DNA of 50,458 bases, taken from the NCBI GenBank assembly GCA_030295235.1, contig AP026175.1, positions 1 through 50,458 on the forward strand, given 5' to 3'. Each line of letters starts with the position of its first letter. The stretch's first letter is position 1. The position numbers and the translations under genes were made by a program. Of this stretch, positions 1 through 12,563 are shown piece by piece. Under the pieces are notes generated by a model. The model was not told the origin of the DNA, searched no databases, and saw only the letters and a list, made by a program, of their open reading frames with translations. The stretch is from Fistulifera solaris (lineage: Eukaryota > Bacillariophyta > Bacillariophyceae > Naviculales > Stauroneidaceae).

Positions 1-116
1 CCTAACCCTAACCCTAACCCTAACCCTAACCCTAACCCTAACCCTAACCCTCCTAACCCTAACCCTAGCCCTAGCCCTAGCCCTAGCCCTAGCCCTAACC
101 CTAACCCTAACCCTAT
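1..116. repeat. Telomere, CCCTAA repeats with CCCTAG variant block
   Basis: Uninterrupted CCCTAA hexamers start at base 1, the C-rich strand orientation expected at the left end of a chromosome. One irregular unit (CCCTCCTAA) lies near 47-55. Five consecutive CCCTAG units fill 63-92, followed by three more CCCTAA units. A homogeneous variant block inside a canonical tract is typical of the inner part of a telomere. Confidence 0.97.
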
Positions 117-1365
117 TCTTGATTACTCGATGCCTGCCTTTACAATGTGCCTTCGGATAGTCTGCATTTGATTATCCTCGCAATATTGAGCTACTTGTTA
201 CTTTGAAATCCTCCTTTCGACCGCGTTCAGCATGCGAGCGATACACGGCTTCGAGTATGCGCTCTTTGTAGTGTTCTGATACTTTGACGTTGGCCGATGA
301 TTTGATGTTGATGACGCGTTCGTCATCCAAACGGTCGTTATTTGCCCCACATCCACTTTCGTTCCGTTTTGTAGCTCAAATTGTGTTCTTGCGGCTGAAT
401 TTGAGTCGACGGACAGAGAAGGAACATGAATTTTGTGATAGTAACGATGGAACATTCGCCATTCAACAGTACTTCCGCTGTCATCGGCAAGTCATTCTGG
501 TGAAGCGTGATGACCCGATTCATGTAATGATTGCTTTGTAAGTAAAATTGTCATTAGATCGGATGTGGAGCTATGAGCAACATTATTGCGAGTAACGAAC
601 GATCGGAGCAAAAGAGCAGGCGAGGATCCTTTCGTCGGCAGGTGATGAAAATAAAGCAGTGCACAAAAGTCAATTGTACTATCCCCAGCAAGTAAAGCCT
701 TCGTTTTAGCCGGCAGAAGCAAAGCTCAAATATTCTTCGTTCTTTTCGTAGCATCGCTGCTTGGTTTCTCTGCCCTGACATGAATTATATGGATCATTGA
801 TTGCATGATGACTTCGAGCTCGTTTGCTCTCCTTTTCGTGTGGCGGCGGGCGGCGGAGGCGGTGGTGAGTGACGGTGACGAGGGTTAAGCAGTCGTTAAG
901 AAGTACTACGTATGCGTTCTTAGGAAGTAGTTAACAAAGTACCGGTACTCTGTTGTGCAGTGTATCTGGTAATGGTACGACACACTTCTTGAGTTTGCAT
1001 CCGTGGTCACGTTTTAGCGATAGGGTTGCATACCTGGTAATGGGTAATGGTAAGGCTCCAACGTTTTTCTCTTGTCGCGCGCTTCGGATAATTACACTAA
1101 GTCAGATACGTAAAATAATTAGCCCCTATCTATAGATTAATGTGTGCGACATGTAAGAATGATAAACTAGCATTGAGAACCGGTCTGATTACACTAGAAT
1201 AAAGAGTAGCCATTCCAATCGGCCCCTCTTTGCCGGCAACGAGCAAAACCGAAGCACTTTCTTCGCCAAAACAAAGTCGAGGCAGAAAAGAAATCAATTG
1301 TACCTTAAATCTTTCGTTGTTGTGTCGAAACTGATGAACATAAGCGAAAGAACGAAAGAGAGACC
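117..1365. other. Gene-free subtelomeric spacer
   Basis: I recognise no gene here. Short open frames on both strands of about 190-780 overlap each other and show no domain, signal peptide or repeat. Near 938-1050 there is GGTA/TACC-rich sequence, including TACCGGTA. Bases 843-870 hold a short GGCGG-rich patch. Confidence 0.6.
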
Positions 1366-2909
1366 ATGATTTATCTGTTGTTGCTGCTTCCGGCGGTTGT
1401 TGGCCTTTGCGAACTTCTGCGTCGCTATTTGAATTACCTTTTCACTCCGCTCAATCGCATTCCGGGTGAAAAGACTTCTTTCTTATGGGGATCGTTCTGG
1501 GAACTGCGTAATGAGCGTGGTCTAGCGGCCCATTTTCGAAGATGGAAGAAGGTGGAGTCGACACCCACTTGTTCATTACACGTATTTGTTCGGCACTCAA
1601 TCTGTGCTTGTAACAGATCCGGATATTATCAAAACAATCCTTTTAGCTCCGAGTGAGAAAGTCGGAAAGAAAAGTCGCTTTCACAAAGAGTCTTACTTTT
1701 GGAGCAAGCTCTGGAGCAGGTCTTGTGGCTCTAGATGGTGTTGACTACATGCGACATCGCCGCATTTGTCAGCCTTCCTTCAACACTGGCGTCATACGAG
1801 ATCAGGTGAACGAAGTCATCCCCATCTCACAAAGAAGTTCGTTGAATATTGGGAGATTGCGGCAGACACTGGAGTTGAAATCGATATAATGATTCATCTT
1901 TCAGCGCTCTCTCGACTCGGTAGGCTTTGTTTTGTTTGGGCACGATTTCCGTGGAATGGATTCGGTCAAGGGATGGGCTGAAAAGACGAAGGATGCTCTT
2001 ATGTCTGGTCAGAAAATCTCGGACGAAATAGGCAAAGAGGCATTTCGCTTCGATGATCCATTCATTGCAGGAGTTATGGAGGCTCATCATACCAACTTAA
2101 TCACCATTGCCTTGATTGTCCTTGGTCTAGCATCTCTCGATCCCTACATTAATCCGAAACGAATTAGGACAGACCGGGTCGTGAATGAAGCGACAGACAA
2201 CATGATTGAAAACGCGAGAACCAGCGACAAGTATTCTCTTTGAAATTGCTTTTGCAGGCGGGAGATCCTGAGGACGAAAAAGTCAAGTTGACTCAGGAAG
2301 AGCTTCGCCACGAATGCAAGACTTTTCTCTTGGCTGGACACGAAACTACGGCAACGCTTGTACAGTGGACACTACTCGCATGCTGTAAGCACCCTGATGT
2401 TCAAGAAAAGCTTGTCGAAGATATTCGTAAGCACTGGATTCCACTAGTGACTTGACCCTCGACATTGCGGAGAAAATGGAGTACATGCAGGCGGTGATTA
2501 ACGAGGTTTTGCGCATGTATCCTCCAGTTGCGATGATCATTCGTGTCAACAAAGAAAAGGAGATACTCGGGGGCTACGAGATACCTGCTGGAACACGCTT
2601 GGGTCTTCCGATGTTGTTAGTCCACAGGCATCCCAAATTTTGGGATAAGCCTGATGAGTTCCGTCCCGAGCGCTGGCTTGAAAACCCGGAGCCTTCACAT
2701 CGATTTGCGTTTTTCCATTCTCTGCAGGATCTCGTACATGTATTGGAAATCGCTTTGCGGTTTGGGAGGCGAAGATTATGCTGGCCGGGATTCTGAATGC
2801 TTTTAAGGTTCAACTAGCACCTTCTCAACGTGAAATCGTTCACGAGTTTGCTATTGATATCAGCATGAAGGCAGAGCCATCTATCCTTGTCTTGATAAAG
2901 AAGCGTTAA
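1366..2909 (+). CDS. Cytochrome P450 monooxygenase (frame-broken)
   Basis: Haem-thiolate monooxygenase, probably anchored in the ER by the N-terminal hydrophobic helix that follows Met 1366 (LLLLLPAVVG). The family landmarks appear in order across several frames: the proline hinge (PLNRIPG), a B/C-helix segment (DYMRHRRICQPSF), the helix I oxygen-binding motif AGHETT (near 2334-2350), the helix K motif NEVLRMYPP (ExxR, near 2500), the FRPERW motif (near 2660), and the haem loop AGSRTCIGNRFA (near 2725-2760) with the cysteine ligand. About 510 residues in total is normal length. The frame changes at least five times. At the haem loop one missing T in a TTTTT run (2710-2714) explains the shift and would give FPFSAGSRTC, so sequencing error is more likely than decay. 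Helix I and K suggest a CYP3/4/72-like clan; the substrate cannot be inferred. It is the first gene from the telomere, about 1.25 kb inside. Confidence 0.88.
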
Positions 2910-3281
2910 AGTTTTAAGGCGCGGAAACGATACATTCTAAGTCGACATTCTAACAGAAATGGTTGGCTCTCGTTTAGTTGGTGTTTAGTCGTCCTATCGC
3001 GTATTAGTGATTGGTTATTTGTTAGCTTTGCCAAGTGCACATCGTGAGTTTGCCATTTAACTCTGTTCGATGGGCTTTATATGTTACTTCGTAACCTTAG
3101 CTCAGTCCAAGCCGAACATCGCTGGATATCGAACCCGGATGTGCTCTTGAGGTGCGCGAAGGCGGAAGCAATACTTATTGGATGCGCGCACGAGCGAGCG
3201 CCAAGGTGACGACGATGAAGCGCAACATGCAAGCAACAAACAAAATATAATAGAAACCCCGCAACGGGAAGAGCTTTCTTT
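2910..3281. other. Intergenic spacer
   Basis: Spacer between the P450 stop and the first ATG of the PLC-like gene. A 110-codon open frame on the minus strand overlaps the start of the next gene and has no recognisable features. I see nothing else. Confidence 0.5.
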
Positions 3282-6200
3282 ATGCATCGGAAAACACATA
3301 AAAGACTCGGATATGATACAATCATCCCTCAAGTCGGGGCAAAAGCGCTGCAGCCACTTCCCAGCAAATCCGTCTCCGACAAGAGAAATCTCCAAAGCTA
3401 TCCTGTTGCCGAGGCCTTGTTGCAGGATCGACAATCTTTAAAATCGGATGAAGAAGCTGGTATCGAGGTATTAAAAGTTACAAAGGTAAGTAAGTCATAT
3501 TTGTAAAGGACAGCGCCCAGTTATGAATTGTTTCTGACGAATTATTTTAATCAGCTATTCAAGTTACAACCTCGGCGAATCGCCATATCCCTGAATCGGA
3601 AGAACTTACTGGTGACTTCAGGACGTATTAAATCACTGAAAGGCATTTTACGAACAGCTATCTCTGCCAGGAGTATTTCTCTGGATCAGATTGATCGTAT
3701 TCAGCGAGGATGTGTCACTAAACGCTTCCTGTCGGCCGCTCTTGAGCCAACTGCAATGCAACAAGCACTTTCGATAATATATTATGACTCAGGAAGCTTG
3801 GAATCTCTGGATCTAATCATACCTTCGCGGCGAGAATTTAAAATTGTTGTGCAGACTTTGAAGACTTGGCTGCATTGGCTGCAGTAGAGCGTCGGCGCTT
3901 ATCGATTTTCGATCAAATCGCGCACTTTCATTTATCGCAATGCAGTATAAAACTCTCCGAATCCAGCATCTCTTACTCGCAATGGATGACAATAACTGAT
4001 ACGCTACACACTTCTCTTCCAAAGACGCGCTTAACAGACATTTTTCGGCGGCATTCCGATAAAGTTGCTCTGTCGGACGTTGGCTTGTTGTTATGTTACG
4101 TCTATGAAGAGTTGAACGCTGACAAGACAGTGACACGGATATGGGACGAAATGTTGGAGGATGACCCAGTTAAAGACAAGGACAGCATTAGCGCAGTCGA
4201 GTTCCTTTCTTTCCTTCGAAAATATCAGAAATGCTCACATTATCAATTGGAGGAAGCTTGCGATCTCATACGCCGCTTACAATCAGGTCAGGAAGATCGC
4301 CTTACCAAAGCACAATTCTTGAAGTACTTGACAGGTGATGCGAACGACTTGGTAGATCCCGAGCGGGCAAAGGAAGGAGTGCAAAACATGCACCAACCTT
4401 TATCTCGGTATTGGATACACAGTGCACACAGCACGTTTCGAACTACAGCGAAGCCAGTTAGTTTCGGCCGAACGTCGAGTAAAACCCAGCAGACATCGCG
4501 GATGAGCAAATGTATATGGCGGCATTAATGCGCGGTGTGCGATGTTTGGAACTGATAGTTTGGGATGGAATCGATCCCGACTCCGTGGTAGTGTCATCAC
4601 AAAATCCAGCGAATTCGTCTTCCAGTTCGGTTCCTCTCGGACGTGGTGTGTAAGCATGATAGCCAATTTCGTGGAACAGTTTCCTTTATTCTTTCCAATC
4701 ATCCTACATTTGCAAATTTGCTGTCAGCAACGTCTGCAAGCTCTGGCCGATCAGTTGGAATCCATCCTCGGCGCCTTCTTGCTTCGTCCGTCCAGCGGAG
4801 TGGATGATCACCTCAGTCTGCCGTCACCAGACCAAGCACGAGGAAAAGTCATTATATTCAGCAAACGCCCCGTTGCTGGTTCTTCATCTGTCGTCATGGA
4901 TGATTTTGATTGGGACATTGACAGCGAAAAGCAAATACCTGTTACTCATGAAGACGCGACGGTTGGAGATCGAACGAACAAAAGCGGCCGGCTTGTCGGG
5001 TTCGATGCGCATGGTCCTTCTTTATCTGGTCGACCCGGGAATTCATCCGCAGGGACACCCGATCTAGTTATGGAAGCAGGCTATTATCGATGCTAAAGAA
5101 GCCACAGATTCTTTGGAGAAAGCCTCGCTAATATGAACGTGAACTGAACGACAAAGCGTTGCAACAAGCGAATTTGGCCGCAGAGCTCATGTCGCGTTTG
5201 GGAATTTCGCCGCATCAAATCAAAGAGAAAACATGTTTAGACCGCCGGAAAACCCTACCAACGACCAAGTCATCTTTCAAGAAAGTCCTTCTATGGATGA
5301 AGGTGTCGAGATTCACGACATTTTGCCCCATCTTGTAAGCGGAGATCAGACCCGTTACGAAAATGCTCTTTTAGAGGCTCAAGAAGCACAAAACGCGTAG
5401 AACATTGCAAAGAACGGTTAGAATTTGCTGAAAGAGAATTGGAAAGAGCGATTCAAGTTGCGCAATCCGATAAGGGAACCGACGTAGACGTTAGAGAACA
5501 AGCACGCAAAGCTGCAAACGAAGCTCGGATACACAACGAAGATGCGATAGCGGCCGCCCAAAGGGTAGAACGCCTCAAAGAATTAGTTGCACAAATCGAA
5601 GACAAAGCTGGAAGTGCCGGAACCGTTGTACAAACTGCGCTCACAGAGGCAAAATATCCGAAAACGTGCGTTCGATGCCGAGGCCCGAGCCGAACGAGCC
5701 CGCGTCGCCGCTGAACATGAGCGCAAGCGTGCTGAGGAAGAGACAAGGAAGGAAGAAATTTTAGAGAGGATTGTAAGTGATATTCACCAAGAGTGTCAGT
5801 TGGCGCAAAGTACATATGATCAGGTTCGTGAGCGGATTGAAAAGCAACTCTGCGTTTAGAACGGGCAAAAGAACAAATCCGATCGTTAGAAAACTCTAGC
5901 AAGTACCGAGAACAGTTGCTTTTGCAAGAAACGGAGTCCCGACCACTTGTAGTGCAGCACGCAGAAAAGATAGAGGAGCGAGACAATTGTTTAGCATTGA
6001 TTGATAAGGCTACGCAAGAAAGTATTTTAGTCGACAAAAATCGAAAACAGTTGCAGCTGAAACTGGAGGAAAAGGCACAAGAGTGGCGGATCCAAGCCGA
6101 GCTCGCATCTCAGACACGTCGGAATGCAGATCGCTCGGTCCACGCCGCTGAAGAATTACTTGAGCATGCTATCGAAGAAAGAGAAGCGGCTGAACTTCGA

Positions 6201-7493
6201 CACGTTGCGTACAAGAGAGCGGAATCAACTGTCAGTGACCGCGGATCTCAGAAAGAATCGTTGTTCGCGCAACTAAAAGAAGCCGAACGTGCTTCTGTCG
6301 AAGCTAAGCTTGCGGCGCAATCGAAACATCGCGCCTCCTTTCTGTTGGACGAACTTGATAAGGAAGCACTCAGTCTTACACAACAATTGGTCGATGAAAA
6401 GAAGTTGCACGTAGTACGATTGCAAGGCGAGCTCGACTCGGCACAACTATTGAAACAGCACAAAGAGTTGGAAGTTGAGAAAGAGGTACAACGATTGAAA
6501 ACAGATTCGGAACTCATGAAAGGGACAATGATAAGTGACGTCGTAACAGATAACAGTCAAGTGGACACCCCACGGGAAGCGGATAGTTATCAGTGCTTTT
6601 TACTCAGAGCGTTGTTGTTGAAAGCATGACGCCAACAAGGCTTCGCTTTACACACAAGTTTTAATGAGTGAAGCCAACATGAAGCGTGAGGTGGCGAACC
6701 GGGCAAGTGAATACAAAATTCTGATGGAGATGACACTTGAGCTTCCAGACAAACTCAGTGCAATGATCTTCCTTTACTCCTGCCGATTGAGAAATTGGGC
6801 AAGCAGTATGTGTCTTTCGAATGTCCATGCTCACAGTTTGTCACAGAGAGTGCTTGTCAAACGACTTGAAGAGAACGCCGGTGAAGAAGTCGACTTGAGA
6901 AAATTCACAAAAGATCATCTCTGCCGCATTTTCCTTATGGCAAAAGAACAAATCATTTCCTATGAAAGCGTGGTCTCTGGGATGTCAGTTCGCTGGCGTC
7001 AATCTTGCATTTCTGATGAACAAGTATTACTCGCAGAAGGCCGATTCCGTGAGAATGGTTCGTGTGGTTATGTGTTGAAGCCACGATATCTGACGCACGA
7101 TTACGTTCGCGGAGCAGAACAGCCTCAACGCTGGGCTCTTCAAGTCATCAGCGGGTTTAACATTCCTTCATGCAGTAACAATGTCAATCTACGAGTCCAG
7201 GTCAAAGTGTGGACGGCGGACGGAGAGCCCATCATTCACGAGACAGGCGAAGTCAGTCGGAATTGTTTTAATCCATCGTGGGGAACGTGTTTGATCTGAA
7301 GATATCCGATCCGAGTATGGCCATGGTCAATTTCATCGTCTACAATGGCTCGGAATATCTCGCTGGTGCCTCTTTACCAGTTAGTTGCTGGAGGGAAGGA
7401 TTTCGAAGCGTTGCACTTTTCAACGCAAATCATTCTCGTTCGGGGCCTTATGAGTTCGCTTGTCTGCTGGTTCAAGCAACACGGCACAGATGA
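3282..7493 (+). CDS. PI-PLC-like protein, PH-EF-X-[coiled coil]-Y-C2, catalytic residues lost
   Basis: Phosphoinositide phospholipase C architecture in family order. An intron (3486-3554, GTAAG..CAG) precedes a PH-like domain (about 3555-3860, ending in a PLC-type DLIIPSRREF segment). EF-hand-like repeats follow (3870-4360), then the X half from HQPLSRYWIHSAHSTF (about 4390) through RGVRCLEL..WDG (about 4535) to LPSPDQARGKVIIF (about 4860). An approximately 600-residue linker (4880-6690), largely charged coiled coil, comes next. The Y half ends in NGSCGYVLKP (about 7050-7080), and a C2 domain runs to the stop (LQVISGFNIPSC..FNPSWG..). Against PLC-delta1, the first catalytic His is kept. The Ca-ligand Asn is Ser, the ELD Asp is Ile, the LENHC Glu is Gln, the second catalytic His motif (HGHT) is missing, and the SSNY substrate region of Y is degraded. 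It is therefore probably a non-hydrolysing scaffold. The frame breaks several times; a GGGG run at 7280-7283 explains the last break. Confidence 0.85.
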
Positions 7494-7883
7494 AGTTTGT
7501 TAATTAGCTAGAGGATTTTGAAAGATTTTTAGCGTGACTATTCGATATTAAAGTCTAGAGACTACCAGAAATGGCGTTAAAATTCTGCCTCGTCGTAGAC
7601 GCTACGTAGAATCGAGGCAGAATTTTAACGTCCTTTGCATGTATTCGATAGGTGTATCTTCTTGAGAAAAACACTGATACTTCCACGTGAAAGCAAACTG
7701 TGCCTTTCGTCGTCCGTCCTGTGCCAGAATTAGTGCCGGTAAGATATCTTCCCCATAATACCGCAGTAAGCTGCTTCAACAATAGCGCTTTCACCTGCTC
7801 CATCTCAGCAACAACAACAATGAAGGAGACGTCGACCATTCTTTGAGCACATCTCAACATCTCGTATTGATTATCACAAGATC
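7494..7883. other. Intergenic spacer with one hairpin element
   Basis: Space between the PLC-like stop and the ATG of the first S2P-like protease. It contains the inverted-repeat element at 7573-7633 and otherwise nothing I recognise. Confidence 0.6.
7573..7633. repeat. MITE-like hairpin element, copy 1
   Basis: The left arm GGCGTTAAAATTCTGCCTC (7573-7591) and right arm (7614-7633) form a near-perfect inverted repeat of the 20-base consensus GGACGTTAAAATTCTGCCTC, with a 22-base loop containing CTACGTAGA. The same arms occur at 31193-31265 and 44762-44830. All three copies are intergenic. The shared arms and variable loops suggest a short non-autonomous mobile element or a conserved structured site. 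Confidence 0.8.
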
Positions 7884-10486
7884 ATGTGCACAACAACTAC
7901 AGTGCTACTTGCTTATCTGCTTTTGCTCGTAGCGGAGCCTTCTGGCGCTTTAGTTCATTCGAGATCGAGATTCAAAGGGCCAACCTTCTCCACTAGATCT
8001 AATCTTTCCAGATTCACGACAGCACAAGCAGCAGTTGCAAATGATAGAGAGACTTACGCAGAAGAATTAAAGCGAAAAGCTGCTGAGATACGACTTGAGG
8101 CGGAAAGCATGGATATAAAATTGACTTTAGAAAAGATTGCGTCGTTAGAGCGAAAAATTGCGGCGAATAAACAACAACATGAAATTGAAGAAATGCAAAG
8201 GCAACTGGAAGCTTTAAGGAGGCGACTAAACGGCGAGTCAAGCGTTAAGACGATTGCGACTGAAAAGACGGTGAAAAGAGTGAAATTGATTCAACAGACA
8301 CTGCTCGACCATCAACTCTCGACACCCCCCCCCCTCAATAAACGATTATATAACTCGTTCTTCGGCCATGACGTACGAAGATATGCTGAAAGAATGTCCC
8401 ATTGCTGGTTTTGACGAGGAAGATCTTGCCCTTTACATTCCCGTGTGTCAGCGACTGGAGGAACAGATGCCAAATGCGACCGACGTTACTTTAATGACGG
8501 TCTTTCGACAGGAACAATCCTTACAAAAGCATTTTCAAGAAAAGGTTACCAAAATGATTGCGGAACCACTGGAGGACTTGCAGAAAATGGAGTCATTACG
8601 CAGTCAGTATCTGCAATCGACGAGCCGGCTTGAGAAAGATCAGCTAAAGCGAGAAATGAATGCACTGGAACGAAAACAGCAATCGATGATGGCGGGTAGT
8701 GATGGTGTCTTTGAACCTCCCTCCTCTCACTCCAGAACGACTGAAGGAACGTTTGATGCTATAGAAGCTCTGCCACGCACACTCAGAGCCGTTTACATGA
8801 GTAGGACTGGGTCTTTGAATACAACAATGGCGATTTACTTGGACTATTATGACGCTCAGCTACAGTTACTTGAACAAGTTCCTCAAGTTGAAGGGATTGA
8901 TCCTATGGAAGTCCGCCGTACCGTCGAGACATTACCATATGCACTACAAGAATATATAGCTGAAAAGGAGGAGTAGCGGATGGATGGAATATTGATCTGT
9001 TGGTTGAAAATTGATGGAGAAAGATGAGGACGAGCAACAGCCAGCGAATCAGTGGGCAAGGGTCCAAAATGGCGGTTTTTCCGTGACAGTCGAGCGTGGT
9101 GATACAACGGACATTGATTATCTTGATCGATCCCGTTACGTTTCCGAGTTGTACCCAGCTCTGGCACGGATGCCGAGCCCTTCTCAAACCGAAGTGGAAG
9201 GAATACTGCAACGATTGGCGCCACTTTTATGGTTCGGTCAAAGCCAGAGAGAGTTGTTGGCTATTATTTGCGCGGGGAAAACATGATTTCGGATGACGAC
9301 AATGGGCTGAAGCTCAGCGAAAATTGCAAGAGGTGTTTCGTGACACCAACATGCAATGTTTTACATCCAAGATCCGTCGCCTGTCAGTGACGAAAACTTC
9401 GAAATGGGTTATCAATATGAATCGGTAATATTTGTCACATCCGGGAATTCTTCCGATTTATACCGTAGCGCCGGAACCGTTGAAAAGGTTGCGCTTGCCA
9501 CTCTCTGTATTCATGGTATGGGTCTTTGCAGTCGCGGGCTGTGAAATGCAGCCAATTTTGAGCGAACGGATAGACCAGACACTCAGCGAAGTGAATGTTA
9601 ACACTGCTGATTTATCGTGGCTTCTCAATATTCTCAATCCGACCATCATGTCCATGTTTACCATTTATTTATCTCACGAGCTTGGTCATAAGCTCATCGG
9701 TTGGAAGGACAACGTAAGTACAGCAATAAGATTGATTGTGGTTGGAAATTACCGACAAAACTATTATCTTAGCCATCACTACAGTTTCAGGTTGGTCTGC
9801 CATCTCCAATCCCGTCTATCCAGCTGGGTATCTTGTCTTCGATTACACCTATCAAATCGCCTCCTCCCACGCTAAGATCAATGTTCGACTTCGCTATTGC
9901 GGGCCCTTTTGGGCTGCTGGCGTCGTTTGCGTTTTTCATAACTGGACTAACGATAACATCGTCGTCCGCCGATCTTTCTTTATTTCCAGCAGTGCCGGTT
10001 TACATGCTAAAGGCCAGTGCTGTATGCGGGGTCTGACAGAATTTTATTTGGGGAATGGAATTTCGAGGTAGGGCCAACCTTGCCTCTTCATCCATATGCC
10101 ATTAGCGGCGCCGTTGGGATTCTTGCCAATGCTTTGGCGTTGTTGCCATTAGGACGTAAGTACAACGTATTTTTATCAATACATAAATGAGAATGATCTC
10201 ACATCTCTGGCTTGCAGAAACGGATGGTGGACGCATCGCTCTAAGCATGTTTGGTAGACGAGGGCGTTCGTTATCAAGTCGTTCGCTGCGTTGCTCATCT
10301 GCTTATCCGGACTTGTAGGACTCGACAACTCACATATCCAATTGACGTATTTGTTGTTTGCAATTATTTGGCAAAGAGAACTGAAACTCCAGCGCGGAAC
10401 GAAGTTGCCGAAATAGATGTTGCTAGAGGGCATGCGGGATTGCGATGGCTTTGCTAGTGTCCATGATTCTGCTTCCAGCTCAGTAA
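7884..10486 (+). CDS. Plastid-type site-2 protease, EGY-like (paralogue 1)
   Basis: Intramembrane zinc metalloprotease of the S2P/M50 family, closest in layout to plant EGY proteins. Met 7884 opens a signal peptide (VLLAYLLLLVAEPSGA) with a transit-like basic stretch, consistent with a complex plastid. A coiled coil (about 8040-8240) follows, then the EGY-type soluble region (GYYLRGEN; FYIQDPSPV). The membrane core carries HELGH (zinc ligands, about 9676-9690), FDFAIAGPFG, LHPYAISG and LPLGQ|TDGGR, then helices to MILLPAQ at the stop. Introns are 9714-9790 (phase 0, after the HELGH helix) and 10156-10217 (phase 1, within LPLGQ-TDGGR). Frame breaks include a C10 run at 8325-8334, which joins the targeting/coiled-coil part to the globular part, and several others near 8970, 9250, 9470, 10030 and 10300. 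A paralogue with both introns in the same places lies at 14335-16895. Confidence 0.88.
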
Positions 10487-10655
10487 TTCAGTGATGAAAT
10501 GTACAGTCCGCTGTGGCATCAGCATTGCTGCACGCTGCACCAAACCTTAGAATAGCTATCTGCGAATTGTTATAGTTGATTCTTTTCAGTATCTAGCTTG
10601 TCGATACCAAAACCGGCTAACTGGTAGCAGCTAAAGCATGGTGGGCTCACAGGAA

Positions 10656-12505
10656 CTATAGAAAGATTTGGATCACTCTGTTCAGGACAGCCAGATCTAC
10701 CGAAGGCATCCACGAATTCGGAATTCCAATCCCAAAAGCACAAATTCGCACTAAAAATGTCGCACTATTGAACATTCGCGTGGCATTTCTTACCGGTGTG
10801 GTGTCCCATTCACTTATATCAACGTTAAAAGCAGTCGCTGCACGGAACATGGCGTGCATAGTCTCTGCATTCTCGACTTGCCACCGGCTAATGTCTCCAT
10901 TGAAAGACGATGCCGAACGAAAGGTGCTATCGAAATTGAACACTTGACTTAGGTCCCAGAAACGGAGAACACCATTGAATGCCGAACGAGTGAAGTGACT
11001 TGTGCTGTGTTCCATAAGCGGATGTCGCCTTGAAAACTAGAAGCACCACGTAACTCGTGCTGTACTCCAAGACGACAAACTTTGATTGAAAGATCGGGCG
11101 CGAGCAAAGCAGAAACTCAGATCCTGCAAATTCTCAGTGTTCCAGCCTCCGATTTCCTGGTTGATATTTGTAGTTAGTTGAAACATATTGCGAAACGACC
11201 AAACACGTTCTACATTCCATTCTCCAATACTTCCGTCAAAGGGTGTTGCAGCAAACATGTTGCTCATGTCCGTGACTTGTGATGTGTCCCAACTCGAAAC
11301 GTCTCCTTCGAAGGATGAGGCATTGTAAAACAAAGTCGACATATCGGCTACACGGGAAGTGTCCCACGCTTAATCATGATTGTATGATGTGGCTTACAGG
11401 AACTTCGCCTTGAGACTCGTCTCGCTACTTGTATTCCACGGCAATGGTTGATTGAACGATGCAGTGTTGGCAAACGCAAACTGCAAATTTAAGCGGCTAT
11501 CACCATTGAAAGCAGAGGAGAAATCTTGCACTTGCAATGCATTCCACCTCCAATCCTATCCCAGTAAAGGACGAAGCGCCCCGAAAGGCAGCCTGTTGCG
11601 ATTCTATATATCCCACGAGCTTGAATTACTGTTGAATGCCGTAGCACCGCTGAATGCGTCTTTCAAATCTGTTAGACTGGCTGCATTCCAAGGAAGAGCT
11701 CCGTGGAACGCGGCGGCACCGAAGAAAAGGGAATTCATTTTCATGCCACTCCATGTATCCCAGTTGCTTATATCTTGATCGAAAAATTCGGCTTTCGCGT
11801 TTCGTGTGACTGAAAAGAGTTGTGTCATGTTGGTGATGGCTACAACATTCCATTGATTGATTGAGAAGTTTGCTTCGGAATTCAGATACTGACCCACGGC
11901 CTCATACAGTTGCTCCGTCGTTGTAAAAGTAACACTTTAGGATAGATCCTGTAGCTGTTGAGATAGCTGTCGGGGTAACTGATAGAAAGTACTTGCTGAA
12001 TGAGGGGATTTTGTCGGCAGAAACGTCACATTCATAGGACGACTGAAAGCTTCCTATTCGTCCTCTGGCTTCAGTAACGTAATGATAGCAATCAAAAAGG
12101 CAATCAGTAGCAATAAGGCAAATGAAATCAGCCAAACTCGTTGACTGCGACGAAGTTGTCGATCCGACATGGACGTTTGATGATTCACTATTTGTAGTGT
12201 CGTTTGTGAATTGCTGTCGTGTGATGGCAAATGCTGCTGTGCATCCTCATAGTCTTCCTCTTGACTCGTCGATACTCTCAGTAAATCATTCTTTGCTCCG
12301 GGAGATGCCACTTCACTCGGATCATAATCATCCGTCTCATGAGAATACATAATTTCATCCGCATTTTGAAATTCATCCGAAGGAATATCCGTATCGACCG
12401 AAAAGATGGGAGACGAATCTCCATAGTTTGGCGCTGATCTTCCGTTCCGCTTTTCTTATCACTAGTCTCTTCAATCCGTCTGCGATCTACATTTTGATCG
12501 GACAT
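10656..12505 (-). CDS. BspA-like LRR (DUF285) membrane protein
   Basis: The start MSDQNVDRRR is at 12505 on the minus strand. A hydrophilic N-terminus of about 115 residues precedes one transmembrane helix (VWLISFALLLLIAFLIAIITLL, near 12070-12135). The rest, about 450 residues, carries DUF285/BspA-type repeats recognisable as FNxDISxWDTSxVTxMxxMF (for example VSSWDTSQVTDMSNMF, about 11250-11310, and ISEWDTTPVRNATRMF, about 10755-10800). This is a type II topology with the repeats outside the cytosol or in a lumen. BspA repeats occur in bacterial surface proteins and in large families of diatoms and other protists, where they are thought to mediate adhesion; the ligand here is unknown. The frame breaks about six times within intact repeats. 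Converges with protease paralogue 1, 170 bp away. An alternative start at 12568 would add 21 residues. Confidence 0.85.
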
Positions 12506-12563
12506 GCTCAAAGGCTTTGAAGCGGCAATAAGGAAAAAGGGACGATCCTTTTGCATGAGTAAT

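Noticed and set aside
198-781. Several short open frames on both strands near the telomere
   Set aside because: They overlap one another, have no recognisable domain or targeting signal, and no continuation in other frames as the real broken genes show.
1366-2909. Calling the P450 a subtelomeric pseudogene
   Set aside because: All landmark motifs are intact, shifts fall in homopolymers, and genes far from the telomere show the same kind of break.
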